Shown: piece after piece, positions 33,965-44,871 of the stretch
Layout: each line of letters begins with the position of its first letter
How positions within the stretch are numbered: position 1 is the stretch's first letter
DNA from: Ascaphus truei
Lineage: Eukaryota; Chordata; Amphibia; Anura; Ascaphidae
Direction of reading: 5' to 3'
DNA: 64,000 nt
NCBI GenBank assembly: GCA_036426205.1
Contig: CM071568.1
Location: 53,741,146-53,805,145, forward strand
Notes under the pieces: generated by a model
Database searches by the model: none
What the model was told of the DNA's origin: nothing
The model's input: only the letters and a program-made list of their open reading frames with translations
Position numbers and translations under genes: made by a program

Positions 33965-34139
33965 CAGCCGCGGACCCTTTTATTCTCCAACATCATGATT
34001 TTTTTCGGGGACTTTTTCCGAAGGCCACACACTTCACTGCGTTCATGCCGCATTCATGTTGCATTCATGCTGGCGTCACCCGCGGTTGATGTGTTTATTG
34101 ATAATGGTTTGGATTTAATTGGTTGCCATTCTTCGCTTA

Positions 34140-34154
34140 TCCTCCAGGTGGCAG
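34140..34154 (+). promoter_or_regulatory. CTCF-like word
   Basis: TCCTCCAGGTGGCAG resembles the vertebrate CTCF core. Single match by eye, about 200 bp upstream of the forkhead exon. Confidence 0.2.
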
Positions 34155-34355
34155 ATATTCATGAATTGTAATGCGCATGCGCTTCAGTAATGTGTCGACT
34201 TGCAGGTGTTTAAAAAAATACCACAGTGGTCCATTGTAAATTGACCTTGGTACTGAAGAAGTTACAATAATGTATCAATGTAGGCTTTTCATATTAAAAA
34301 CTAAATGCGCAGTGTCTGGTGTTCTATTGTCCTGAGAGTTCCGAGATGACTGCAG

Positions 34356-34955
34356 TCCGTTTTCCAAAAACCCGACATAACGTACGCTTATTTAATATGG
34401 GCCGCGATTAATGCAACAGATGATAAGATGGCAACAGTTGGTCAAATTTATCAGTATTTTATCGAAAACTATGACTTTTACACTAGATGCTCATGTGTGG
34501 AAGCGTGCAATAAGGAAAAAGTTATGTATCGATCCGTGTTTTTTTCATATTGATCACGCACACGGTGTTAAAGGAGGGTATTGGTGTGTAGCATCAGATT
34601 TTTCCCGTATATTTGATCATTGAGACTTCAAAAGGCGAAAGGTCATGTTAAAACCAACTAAGAAGCGTCAGTCGCAGGCAAGAAATGTGCCAGCACCGGC
34701 TTCCAATAACGGTCCGACCGTCAGTGAAAACCTGGTGACCGGCAACCCTTGCTGTCTGTCCCCGCCCAGATACCTGCAACCTGAGCCGGATTTCGCGTAC
34801 AGATTCCAGCAAGCTTGCATGTATCAAAGCGATTTCCAGCCTCATCAGCTATCAACTACAGGTGTAGTAGTCCCGCTGTCACCTGTCAACTACATGTATA
34901 ATCAAGAATACGGGACTGGCAGTGGCTCAACACCAGCTGATTGGCAAAGTCTATG
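34356..34955 (+). pseudogene. Forkhead-domain exon, one frameshift and one stop
   Basis: The frame starting after a splice-acceptor-like TGACTGCAG reads SVFQKPDITYAYLIWAAINA, continuing through TVGQIYQYFIENYDFYTR. This is the forkhead start (KPP-SYAxLI, IYxxI, FxYYR). After a 1-bp shift near 34485 comes VWKRAIRKKLCIDPCFFHID, then GVKGGYWCVA, equivalent to W-x-x-SIRHxLSL-x-x-CF and GKGxYW. A TGA at 34621 follows FDH; then the same frame continues DFKRRKVMLKP for another ~110 Pro/Gln/Ser-rich residues to 34955, ending at ATG|GTGAGT, a good splice donor. The family is forkhead box transcription factor, nearest by eye to FOXJ-type domains, though the subfamily is uncertain. Splice-like borders argue for genomic capture rather than a processed copy. 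Confidence 0.7.
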
Positions 34956-35337
34956 GTGAGTAATGTTGCCGTATTTTATTCTTTTTTTGAAATATTAATA
35001 TCAATGCACAGTCAAGCGATTCTCCTGTAAGCAATATTATTGGCTGAGCAGCTTCTACAGTAGATACTGAACAATTGGTGGAAAGCTAGGCGCATGCCAC
35101 TTTGGAACCTTCTTGAAACGCATATGCATGTCATCACATCTACAGTAGGTGCATGCGCATGTGAACAGGAGACGCCCCCGAGAAAATTATTGGTGGGACT
35201 GACTGTGGGAACTTCTTTAGGGGACTGTTAATGATTATATGAGGGGTATGTGTCCATTTTGTGTGCCACTGATTATGTCTGCAATTATAACCACAATGAA
35301 TTTTGCCTTAACAGTCTAAAATCATAAAACCCGCTCA

Positions 35338-36261
35338 TTGATAAGGAATATTCCTGGATCTCAATTTATGAGACTGAAAAGATTGTGTTCAACAAAAGAC
35401 ACTTTTCTGTCAAGATCAAAAGAAATGTCTGACAGATTTAAGGCCAGGGGTTACTCAACTAGTGACATAGATGCTGCCTTCATGAGAGCAGATTCCATGG
35501 ATAGAGATAATCTCATTCAAAAAACTGTCTCTAGAAAAAAACATTTAAAAAACTTCAAAAAAACAAATAATACGTTTAATAATTCTACACAGAGTCCATT
35601 TTTTATAACCACGTATAGTTCACAGTCCTCATTAATCTCTAAAATTGTACAAAAACATTGGCATACACTCTTGCTAGATGAAGATATTGGTCCCTCGTTA
35701 TCCAGTGGTCCAAGGTTTACCTTTCGCAAGGCCAAAACCTTGGCCTCACATTTTTCTCCCAGTCTGTTTGATTCAAACAGAAGAAGCCCAAGAATCACGA
35801 ATATACCCAAAGGTTTCTTCAGTTGCGCAAATTGTTCCATGTGCCAATATGCACTTCCAGCAAAATTCATTATGCATTCCAATGATAAAAAGAAGTTTAA
35901 CATCAATAACTTTTTAAACTGTAATACATCTAATGTGGTTTACGTTCTCTCGTGCGCTTGTGGCCACAAATATGTGGGCCGCACAATTAGATCATTGAGA
36001 TTACGCATAGCTGAACATACCCGGTTAATAAAAAAGCATGATTTAACACATCCAATATCCAGGCATTTCTCCCAATGTCCAATGGGAGGCATTGGTAATT
36101 TTTCTTTTACTGCCATTGAACATATACCCCATCACCCAAGAGGCGGCAATAGAGAAAACAGGCTAAACAAAAGAGAAATGTACTGGATATACATGCTTAA
36201 CTCCCTTCACCCTTTTGGAATGAATTCAGATTGGGAGCTGAAACATTTTCTGTTGGATTAA
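35338..36261 (+). CDS. Penelope-like element ORF, GIY-YIG endonuclease, 5' truncated
   Basis: A 307-residue open frame without internal stops. The RT-to-nuclease linker is at residues ~75-145 (ISKIVQKHWHTLL, FTFRKAKTLASHFSPSLF), with a CANCSMC cysteine cluster at ~162-168. The GIY-YIG domain has NVVYVLSCACGHKYVGRT near 200-220, then RSLRLRIAEHTRLIKKHD, HPISRHFSQC, and the C-terminal REMYWIYMLNSLHPFGMNSD. The signature residues VVY...KYVGRT are present, so the nuclease fold looks intact, unlike the copy at 19818. RT is missing and no natural start is visible: the first Met follows the truncation point. It lies inside the giant transposon as a secondary insertion. Confidence 0.85.
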   Translation: MIRNIPGSQFMRLKRLCSTKDTFLSRSKEMSDRFKARGYSTSDIDAAFMRADSMDRDNLIQKTVSRKKHLKNFKKTNNTFNNSTQSPFFITTYSSQSSLISKIVQKHWHTLLLDEDIGPSLSSGPRFTFRKAKTLASHFSPSLFDSNRRSPRITNIPKGFFSCANCSMCQYALPAKFIMHSNDKKKFNINNFLNCNTSNVVYVLSCACGHKYVGRTIRSLRLRIAEHTRLIKKHDLTHPISRHFSQCPMGGIGNFSFTAIEHIPHHPRGGNRENRLNKREMYWIYMLNSLHPFGMNSDWELKHFLLD

Positions 36262-37600
36262 TATAGAATAATATATATGTGGTTACCTATTGAGTTTAGA
36301 TCTTATATTTACGATTTTTTAATTCATGATTTCTCTTTATGTATCTATTGGATTATTGAAATACAATAATAATAGTACTTATCTAAATCTAATATTTAGT
36401 ATTAATAATAGTCATGAATTTTTGTAAGTTTCTTATTTTTGCATATTTTTCATTTATATACATATCGTACATCTGTATCTTTCTTGGATGTCCATGGAAT
36501 ATCTAATTTTTATCATTATGCTTGTCATCATGTTTCGTTGTTTTTAATCACATTGTAATTTTTTGTATACACATTGTCTATTGTATATATATGTTCGTAT
36601 GCTTTCAACCAGACTGGCAGAGGTTAATATACTACACATGGGAGTCACCACTCATTGTGATGATTGATATCTGCTGAGTCTGTTTCTAGAGTAGACCAAT
36701 CAGAATTTGTTTGTTCCTATATATATGTGTCTGGTGTATGAAACAAGTATCTTTGATAAAGTCCCTTGCACGGGATGAAACGCGTCAGAGCTTGTCTCAT
36801 GATGTCCAGCTTTTTGTAATAAAGAAACTTTTAATCTACTACGCTTGTGATCGGTGCTTCAGGAAGTAGTGACCATTCCTTTCCTTCTACAACCTTGCTA
36901 TGCCTTTTTGAATAGAGCACACAGGCATCTCCACTTACAGCAGGTGATATCCATTCACGGAAGGCGTCATCCAGCTGACAGACGCCGAAGGATACCGCAC
37001 ACCGATCCCCGGTCTCAGCGCCGCGGTTGGCTCTGAGGCACGGCCCCAGGAAGATCTGTGCACGCGCACGCACCAATCACGTGGGCTCCCAGACCAGCGC
37101 AACCGGTTGCAGAGGCACAGCTCCCGTACAGCTTCCAAATACATCGGTGAGGTGAGGGGCAGGCTCGCAAGCCTACAGCGGAGTGGCGGTTTCCACGGAC
37201 GGCGTCTCTCTTAGGAACGCCATACATACGTGTTTTTCCCAGCCACGGCATACCCGGTAGCTGTTTATGGCTCATCACGGGGCACGTCATCAAGCTTCTA
37301 CATGCCTGGAAAGGGTGGTATGTGAGACCAGTCGGTAAGGTTAGCATTATTGGGACTTTTATGGGTCACAGTTAGTTTGACGGTGGTCATTTTTTTTTTT
37401 TTCTGTGCCCCTTGTCCACATTTGCCTATTAACCTCCGACTGATTCCTTCATATAATCAAACACCACCCCATGTTTATATCATATGCACTTTATATTTTA
37501 TACCTGCTTGGAGATTCCAATCCTTGGCTCTACCTGGACAGTGATTGTATACTTCTACATATGATTGTTTAGCATATGGAACATTGGAGTTCATTCTCCA
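36262..37600 (+). mobile_element. Penelope-like 3' UTR and terminal repeat
   Basis: AT-rich sequence following the ORF, then a hammerhead-like motif (36740-36800), an AATAAA signal at 36821 and GC-rich sequence to about 37150. The outer limit was not determined. Confidence 0.45.
36740..36800 (+). ncRNA. Hammerhead-like motif of the Penelope copy
   Basis: Order: ACAAG..TCT, TTGATAA, A, hairpin GTCCC-ttgcac-GGGAT, GAAAC, GC, GTC, AGA..CTTGT. The outer ACAAG/CTTGT and TCT/AGA words can form stem I. The GUC triplet precedes stem I as in active hammerheads. The first core has two changes from CUGANGA. Confidence 0.55.
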
Positions 37601-37619
37601 TTTTTTCTGGACATAAAAT

Positions 37620-38010
37620 CATAAACAACTTGTTATTGTCATAGAAAACCGCTTATAGAGCTAAAACTTGTTATTGTAGACAACTTGTTATTGTATAAGA
37701 AACCGCTTACACCGTAGTTTTGTATCAAGGACTTTCTGTTGACACTTTTCCTAGAACATTTTAACCCCCCCAGCATATAGTTTTTGCTGGAATAACAATG
37801 TGTGACAATGACTCATAACAATAAGATAAGATGTTAATGACGTATGTAAACTTGTGATACATACTGGAGTGTTCCATGGTACGTCACAAATGCCTATAAA
37901 AGCTTATGCACTTGAAATAATAAACAAGAAGTAACTGAGAAAGAACCTAGCGTGTCCGAATTAATTACTTCTTCCGGATCCGTTGTTTCCAGCACAGCAC
38001 ACTAGATCGT
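37620..38010 (+). repeat. Solo-LTR-like sequence
   Basis: A TATAAAAG box at about 37896, AATAATAAAC 20 bp downstream, direct repeats of ACTTGTTATTGT (37628, 37668, 37683) and an end in ...CCAGCACA. Promoter plus polyadenylation word at short spacing fits an LTR. No partner LTR or target duplication was found. Confidence 0.35.
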
Positions 38011-38422
38011 AGGTGTCCTCCTGGGAGGCTCTTGAACCACGGAGAGGGTTGCTTCCATAAGGCGGAATGCGGTTAATTTACAGGGACTGAAGGACCATTA
38101 CAGTAAAACTTGTACTTTTATTTTTCCTCAGAAAAGAAAACGCTTTCGGATGTGGATGAGACTGATCCTACCCAGAGGATTCGTGTGTAGCTGTATTTGC
38201 TGTATTATCGGCGTCACTCCTAACCCTGAGTTGGTTACACTGCTTTTTATGATCGTGGAGTATGTGAGTGTACTGGAGCTCTGCTCACTGCTCTAAGGAT
38301 TTTTTGTTTATTAAACTGTATTGTACCATGATTTTTTCTCTTTTCCTTTAATACCTGTTGACCTGATTCCTGTGAACTACCATTTACCCACGAGAGGAGT
38401 TCTTGCACTCTGTGTACTCCTC
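38011..38422. other. Unassigned stretch
   Basis: No coding or repeat structure recognised. Homology with the deleted transposon copy at 1-2450 starts only at about 38423. Confidence 0.4.
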
Positions 38423-38913
38423 ATACTGTATAATAAACCCGGAAAATAAAAAGTATGCATTTATTCTAAATGTATTCCAGTACATATGTGTATTCTATAC
38501 CCATACAGCATGTATTGTTTTAATACTCTTGTGATGTACTGAGCATGCCTACAGTATACAGTACAGTACTGTACAGTATGCCTGGACAGTGCTGTACTGT
38601 ATGTTCTAGAAACACTGTATGTTGTTACAGTATAGAAGGAGACAATGGAACAATTTAAAACAAATCAACGTTTTCTTTTATTGGTGGAGTAAGTACAAAA
38701 ACATTAATGGAGTAAATAAAAACATTTATTTAAAAATACAATTTAAAAACATTTAAAGTGTACAGCAATTCAAAACATTTACAGGTGTATGGTGTACTGC
38801 TAGTAAAAACATTTATGTACAGTATAAATACAATTTCAAACTATTCAATTTCCTTTATTGAAGTGCAGAAAGTCAAAACATTTACAGTAGGATGGTGCGC
38901 TGAACAGCAAGTC

Positions 38914-39014
38914 AGGCCTGCACAACTCCAGTCCTCGAGGGCCGCAAACAGGCCCGGTTTTCAGGTGAAAACCAGGCCTGTTTGGGGCCCTCGAGGTCAG
39001 GAGTTGTGCAGGTC
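38914..39014. mobile_element. Hairpin MITE inside the giant transposon
   Basis: Same foldback as at 1940-2043, at the corresponding position. Arms contain CCTCGAGGGCCGCAAACAGG and its complement. Confidence 0.75.
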
Positions 39015-39309
39015 TTGTGTAAGTAAAAACATTTCTTTATTGATATGATACAATTTAAAACAAGCTAAATTTCCTTTATTGAAGTACAGAAAGTCAAAAC
39101 ATTTACAGCACAGGTGTACAGTATGGTGTTAGTAAAAACATTTCTTTGTTGATATGATACAATTTAAAACAAGCAACATTTCCTTTATTAAAGTACAGAA
39201 AGTCAAAACATTTACAGCACAGGTGTACAGTATGGTGTTGGTAAAACATTTCTTTATTGATACAATTTAAAACAAGCAACAAGTCAAAAATTAAACAACA
39301 TTTGAACAG

Positions 39310-40113
39310 TCACGCGAATTCGATCCCCATCAGATTGTCCTTCCAGGGACGATGCCTTGTATGATGCAAAATGCCATTAATGGAGTCCCGTACGATTTTC
39401 ATTACAGGATCTGTAATTGAAAAATAGCGCCGCAATTCCTCCACAATAGTCCTTCTTAAATTTAAAGGAAGATCCATTTTTTCGCGATTTCCTTTGTTGT
39501 TTACGTTGTTGGCCCACCCGCAGTACACCAAATAGGACACATGGTGCTTGAAAATTAACATGCCATACTTCTGGGGTAAACCAGCACTTATTACCCTATA
39601 CTTCTCCCTGAGTGGCTGGGGCAGCTTGCGCAGGATGTCGGGCACCGTATCAATGCAAGCGTATGTGGGTTGGATTCTGGGAGCGGGTGTTCTTCTTGGA
39701 GCGGGTGTGCTTGTGGCGGCGGGCGAGGGTAGGATGTCTGGGAGGATGCTTTTCTCCTGTCTTGGTCGCCGTGTTGTCTCCTGGCGTGGTCTTGACGGGG
39801 TTGTCATGTCATCCTCGTCAATGGCATACATGTACACATATTCTTCTGGTGGAGGGGGTGCGCTTGGTGATGGAAGGCGGTCGAAGGTCCCATTCATCCC
39901 ATCCATGCCACCCTCCCGCTCCGGCATCGGAGATACAGGGGCATGAAATCCGAGCAAATTATGTATCCCCGCTATGTCAGTCTCTATCTTCTCCATCTGT
40001 TGATACATCTTCTCCATCAGTTGATCCATATTTAGCATGGTCTCTAAAAGAAGATCTATCTTTACCAGCATAGTAGAGTTCCCGGGGATATCGACACTTA
40101 ACCCATTCAGCAT
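39310..40113 (-). CDS. Accessory protein of the giant transposon, BEN-like C-terminus
   Basis: An uninterrupted 267-residue frame. The N-terminal ~50 residues are a methionine-rich amphipathic helix (LLLETMLNMDQLMEKMYQQM), probably a coiled coil. The middle is acidic, then Pro/Arg/Thr-rich and disordered. The C-terminal ~95 residues are compact: GMLIFKHHVSYLVYCGWANN, KGNREKMDLPLNLRRTIVEE and PVMKIVRDSINGIL. This pattern (short helix, glycine/basic turn, then L-x-x-N-L-R-x-x-I) resembles a BEN DNA-binding domain. It is a pattern-level call, not a confirmed homology. The gene is convergent with the transposase. Upstream on the same strand, 40610-40278 has a second basic frame (KRKAEEISKPRPKRKAKAN, NLS-like) that may be an upstream exon. 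The remnant at 1426-1711 shows that the C-terminus is conserved between copies. Confidence 0.6.
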   Translation of the reverse strand: MLNGLSVDIPGNSTMLVKIDLLLETMLNMDQLMEKMYQQMEKIETDIAGIHNLLGFHAPVSPMPEREGGMDGMNGTFDRLPSPSAPPPPEEYVYMYAIDEDDMTTPSRPRQETTRRPRQEKSILPDILPSPAATSTPAPRRTPAPRIQPTYACIDTVPDILRKLPQPLREKYRVISAGLPQKYGMLIFKHHVSYLVYCGWANNVNNKGNREKMDLPLNLRRTIVEELRRYFSITDPVMKIVRDSINGILHHTRHRPWKDNLMGIEFA

Positions 40114-40277
40114 GCGGTCTAACGAGCTGGATCTTGTGCATGGTGTGCTGTGGACATCTGGGTGGATGGGTGCTACAGAGGATGAGATGGGGGTTCCCTG
40201 GAGAGAAGCGGAAGTGTCGTCGAAGAGGGATGGAGGAGGTGACCGTTGGATTTCCGGGAGAGAAGTGGCAGAGTCGT

Positions 40278-40610
40278 CTAAGCGTAATGGAGGAAGTGGC
40301 CTGCGGGTTCGATGGGTTGGCTGCCATTTGTTTTGCCTTGAGTGTACATCACCGAATTTCTTCTTGACATACTGTAATAAAGCTTACGTGTATTAAAACC
40401 CTTAGCCTTTGGGGTCAGCAGAAGGTTTTCTTTATTAGCCTTAGCCTTTCGCTTTGGCCTTGGCTTGGAAATTTCTTCCGCCTTTCGCTTTTCTGCACGA
40501 CAGGCACGGCAGAGGCGAGTGGGTTCCTGCGTCTGTAGAATCGGGGCACAATGCAGTATCTGGACAAGGGGAAAGTTCAGATACAGATCATCGAGTGGTG
40601 GGCTGTGCAA
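40278..40610 (-). CDS. Possible upstream exon of the accessory gene
   Basis: Open frame with a CRACRAEKRKAEE segment and a strongly basic NLS-like stretch followed by TPKAKGFNTRKLYYS. It lies immediately upstream of the 267-residue frame on the same strand, in another frame. Joining would need a splice or frameshift that I cannot fix from the sequence. It could be a separate small protein or chance. Confidence 0.4.
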   Translation of the reverse strand: MHSPPLDDLYLNFPLVQILHCAPILQTQEPTRLCRACRAEKRKAEEISKPRPKRKAKANKENLLLTPKAKGFNTRKLYYSMSRRNSVMYTQGKTNGSQPIEPAGHFLHYA

Positions 40611-40786
40611 AGTGTGTCACCTTTTATGCATGGCGACGAGGTACAGGTGTTAAAAGTGGGTGTACTTTAATGTGAGTCATTAACGTATAAATACACCATC
40701 CATTTTGTGGATTCACTGCGCATTGAATACACTGACTAAACATCGAATATACATTCTTGTGCTTGTATTTCTTTCTACTCGCAGCT

Positions 40787-42307
40787 ATGCCTGTTAAAAA
40801 GATTGAAAGGATCTCAGCATGAGAATTAAGGATATGTACACGAGCGGACAACGAATTGCAGATATCCAATGCAGGTTAGGTGCTTCTGGCCTCGTTGTAC
40901 CATCAACCACCGTGAGCTATCATGCACACGGAAAAAACAAAAAACGCACGAGGACACCAACGGTAACTAACACGTAAGTATTTTATACTGTGTACTGTAT
41001 ATATCTATTATTGTTTATATTGCTGCATATTAATATAACTATATATTATACTGTAGATATATCTATTATTATAGTTATCGCTGTATATTTATAAAATTAT
41101 AAAATACAGTAAATCTATATATTATTGTTAATTTCGCAGAATATTTATAAAACTATAAAATACTGTAAATCTATCTATTATTGTTTACTGTGAATGATGT
41201 GCTGTACTTGTGGCCTACTGCACTGTAACTTACAGGATTGTTGTTTTTCTTTACACTGTAGGGAGACAACTCTTCTGGTTGACAAAATAAGTGAAGAGAA
41301 TGATGAGAAGAGTGCCTTAAGGGTGAAAGACACTCTGCTGAAAAATCACAATCTCACTGTATCCGAGACCAGCATAAAGAAGATGAGACGCAGAATTGGA
41401 TGGAAATATGGACGTTTGAGGTTAGTACTGGACAGTACAGGAGGTTAAAGTGTTGTTTAAGAAACTGTACAGTAACTATAAAATTATTCCTTGTCATTAC
41501 AGAGTGTACCCTATGATAAGGGACGTCAACAAGATCAAGAGAGGGGTCCAGGCCCAGGCACGGATCGACAGTGGAGAAACTTTTCAGGATTGCATCTTCA
41601 CTGACGAGTCTACTGTATCGCTGGAGAGATTTGCCAACTTTGCATTCCACAAAAAAGGTCACATATCTATGAAGCCGCATCCAAAACACCCAGTGAAGAT
41701 GCATGTGTGGGGTGCCATATCTAGGCGTGGACCAGGATGCATTGTCATCTTTGAAGGTAAAATAAGTCACACGCTTTTGCCTTATGCACTGTACTGTACT
41801 AGTGTGCAGTATTTTGAGCATTTTCTTGTTATAGGAATCATGAATAAAGCTTTTTTCCAAAAGCAAATTGTGCCTGAGATTGTGGAATACATCACACGTG
41901 AGTTCCCAGATGGTCTCCGTTTCTATCAGGACAACGATACGAAGCACACCGCGTCAACAGCGCATATTCTTGAGCACGGTATCAACTGGGATGCCAGCGG
42001 AGTAAGTGTGGTAACCGTGTCTCATTTTTTCCCACTGTTTACTGTGTATCTCTTTAACTATTTCTCCTTTGTTTCCCCCTCCAAGTACAGATCACCAGAC
42101 TTCCATCCAATCGAAATGGTCTGGCATCAGCTGAAGGATCATATCCGAAAAGTCGTGAAACCCTCCAAAAAGGATGAGTTGGCGAAAGACATAATGAGTT
42201 TTTGGAACGATGTACTCACCGTGGAACGATGCAATAAATATATTGACCATATTGCGACTGTGTTGCCCATTGTGATAGAGCGTAGTGGGCAAGCATTAGG
42301 AAGGTAG
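40787..42307 (+). CDS. Five-exon Tc1/mariner-superfamily DDE transposase
   Basis: Exons by splice signals: 40787(or 40819)-40973, 41262-41420, 41503-41756, 41835-42001, 42086-42307. All four introns are GT-AG and keep frame. Exon 1 carries a helix-turn-helix (IKDMYTSGQRIADIQCRLGA). Exon 2 has a second HTH-like part (TVSETSIKKMRRRIGWKYGR). The catalytic core is CIFTDEST (first D, exon 3), FYQDNDTKHTAS (second D, exon 4) and SPDFHPIEMVW (E, exon 5), giving about 32 residues between second D and E with this splicing. The C-terminus ends VIERSGQALGR. All three catalytic acids are present. A one-base change near 40819 interrupts the link to the upstream ATG at 40787, so the true start is uncertain. 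Introns are unusual for this superfamily. Confidence 0.75.
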
Positions 42308-43585
42308 TATGGTACAGTACTGTACTGTAGTATGGTAAGTACAGGCACACCAAGTACAGTATGATACAGGTAAGTGTGGCACAGATTGTTTTACAGCATG
42401 CACCTAACTGCACTATTTTTTTCTTTCCAGAGAGAGCAGCACTAGCCATCTGGTTACAAAGTATTTAACAGTAGTTACAGTATACAATAGTTCCAGTATA
42501 GACTAGTTTGACAGTACTAACTGCATACTGTAGTCCAATATGGATTAGCTATACAGTACACAATCCCATAATATGCACATAACTGCACTAATTTTTTTCT
42601 TTCCAGAGAGAGCAGCACTAGCCATCTGGTTACAAAGTATTTAATAGTAGTTACAGTACAGTAGTTCCAGTATAGACTAGTTTGACAGAACTAACTGCAT
42701 AATGTAGTCCAATATGGGGTAGTTATACAGTACACAATGCCATATTATGCACATAACTGCACTAATTTTTTCTTTTCTTGTCTTTTCAGAGAAAAAGAGA
42801 TGGAAAGGGGGAGGGGGTATCATGTGTACATTGTGTGAACTGTGTGTACAGTAAAGTGTATCTAAAGTGCAGTCATGATTTACACAAAACCTCCCCTCTC
42901 TCAATGAACTACACAGAATGAGGAAGAAGATAAAGATGGAAAATTTGTATTACTGTTTTTATTATTATCAATGTGCATTATTCATGATTATCCACCGGCC
43001 CTCAATTTTCAACTGTGCTGTACTATTTTGTTATTTCTCTTCTGCATACTTCAATAGTGTATCTCCAGTCATGATTTACACAACCCCCCCCTCTCAATGA
43101 TTATTTGTATTTTTCTTTCCTGATAAAATAAAATACATATTTAATTACATTCAGATTATTTTTCTTTGAACTTTCAATTCACTGTGAATGTGTGTGGGGG
43201 GGATTCTTCAAGAAGACATACAGTTTTATTAATTGGTTACATTTTTATTAATTGGTTACATAATCAGATTAACATAAGGGATTAGCCAAGCATTTGAAAA
43301 CGAATGTGAAGTTATACACGCATGCGCATTAATCATCAACTGGCTCCCTTCCCAAAGAGGATTACACAAAGCCAACATAGGAAAATTAACGAATGGTCTG
43401 AGAGAGGTGTCGCTAAGAGGTTGAAATCCTTGAGCGAGCCTTATGTGTGTCTGCGGGGAGGAGGGGGGTAAAGCTGCATGAAGGATTAGCTGTACTGTAG
43501 TTCAAAGACATGACATATTTTCAACAGGTCATCATAATGATTTGATCACCACACCCCCAAATACATAAAAATCACACAAATCATG

Positions 43586-43791
43586 TGCAGTCAAATGCAC
43601 AGTGTCGCAGTCAAAAGCTACAGCGCCGATTGAATATCGCAATATCAAGATGGTTTAGGCAGGCACATGTGAAAATAAAAATAAAAAATGCAGTCAAATG
43701 AACAGTGTCGCAGTCAAAAGCTACAGCGCCGATTGAATATCGCAATATCAAGATGGTTTAGGCAGGCACATGTGAAAATAAAAATAAAAAA
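43586..43791. repeat. 103-bp tandem duplication
   Basis: Two adjacent copies of a 103-bp unit starting TGCAGTCAAATG and ending in AAAATAAAAATAAAAAA, with one difference seen (TGCAC versus TGAAC). Confidence 0.9.
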
Positions 43792-44449
43792 TGACGAGAA
43801 AAATGTTTTGTTTTTTTGGTCACTCTTGAACTTCTTTTCCCCCAATGAGCATTAATAATCAACACAGAAGAATAAATCAAACCAGGCTCTGCACTCCACT
43901 GCAATGTACGTTATACATGCAGGAATGTGATGACAAGAATGTGATTGAAGACAGAAAGCCATCCATTCAAAGGAATGGTGTGGGAGAGGTGTACTGTAGA
44001 TAAGATAAGAAGTTGAAATACAGCAGTGCAGTACATTAGCCTGTTTCTGTGCGGAGACGAGCGAGTGGAGAGTGCTGTGTATGCCGAAATGTGATACTGT
44101 TACAGTACACGCCTATGCGTTTCAACAATGATCAAATGAGACATACAGTACTGTACATGCATGTATAAATATGCAAATTTACAATCACTGCACGCGCACA
44201 TAGACTGTATACTGACGTAGGTTGAATTGCTACAGTATTAGACTTTGAAGACAACAGCTCGCGAACGCCCACCTGAGTTTTTAGACGATATTGCAGTATT
44301 GCAGACAGCGCTAATAATATGCTAATAATACGAGCGCTAAAATACCGGAACATATTCCGAAAAAAAAGAAAATATACTGCATCCGTCCATGGTTATCAGA
44401 GTTACGCCGCTACGGCCACATTAGGATAAAGGGGGCCACAGCTGTTTTT
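43792..44449. other. Right subterminal region of the giant transposon
   Basis: Non-coding. A segment at about 43975-44065 (GGTGTGGGAGAGGTGTACTG, then TGTTTCTGTGCGGAGACGAG) resembles 43394-43470, so there is a diverged internal repeat. The right inverted repeat ends at 44444, before the T-run that begins the target duplication shared with the L1. Confidence 0.55.
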
Positions 44450-44871
44450 TTTTTTTAAACTTCAAATTTTTATTGGAAAATACAGATACAACCAATGTAC
44501 CACAGCCCATTATTACATTTCCATATTTGTCAAACATATAAAGAAACGCCTAGAAGACGAACAGACTTAACGGTTTACAGACAGGACCAGACGAACATGA
44601 CAAGGGGACAGGGTGAGAGGGTAGGGGTGGGGGAGGGGAGGTGAGGGGGGAGATAGTGGGTAGCCGGGCTCCGGAGTAGGGATGTAGATACCGTAACTCC
44701 TTTTCAGTATTGTCGGCCCTTGCTGAGAGATTGAGTCGGGGCAGGTCCTTCCGAGGATTCCTCCTGATCATTGTTTTTTCCCAATTCTGTGGCATCCGAA
44801 GGGTCTGCTAGCTGTGCGTCTCTAAGTCGTGTTGTCTTGTCTGCCCATAAAGGAGAACGCACCTAGTTTAA

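Noticed and set aside
35338..36261. GIY-YIG ORF as a homing endonuclease or host nuclease
   Set aside because: The upstream linker, cysteine cluster and C-terminal motif are those of Penelope-like retroelements, and the sequence has similar copies at 19818 and 61430.
38423..38445. Left end of the giant transposon at 38423
   Set aside because: Homology with the deleted copy stops here, but the Tc1 interruption and inverted repeats place the end at 33965. The stop is better explained by deletion or later insertions in the other copy.
39548..40073. Plus-strand ORFs of 132 and 153 codons opposite the accessory gene
   Set aside because: Antisense shadows of the 267-residue minus-strand frame, with unlikely Gly/Val/Cys composition.
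41354..41947. 197-codon minus-strand ORF antisense to the transposase
   Set aside because: Shadow of exons 3-4 on the opposite strand; no motif.
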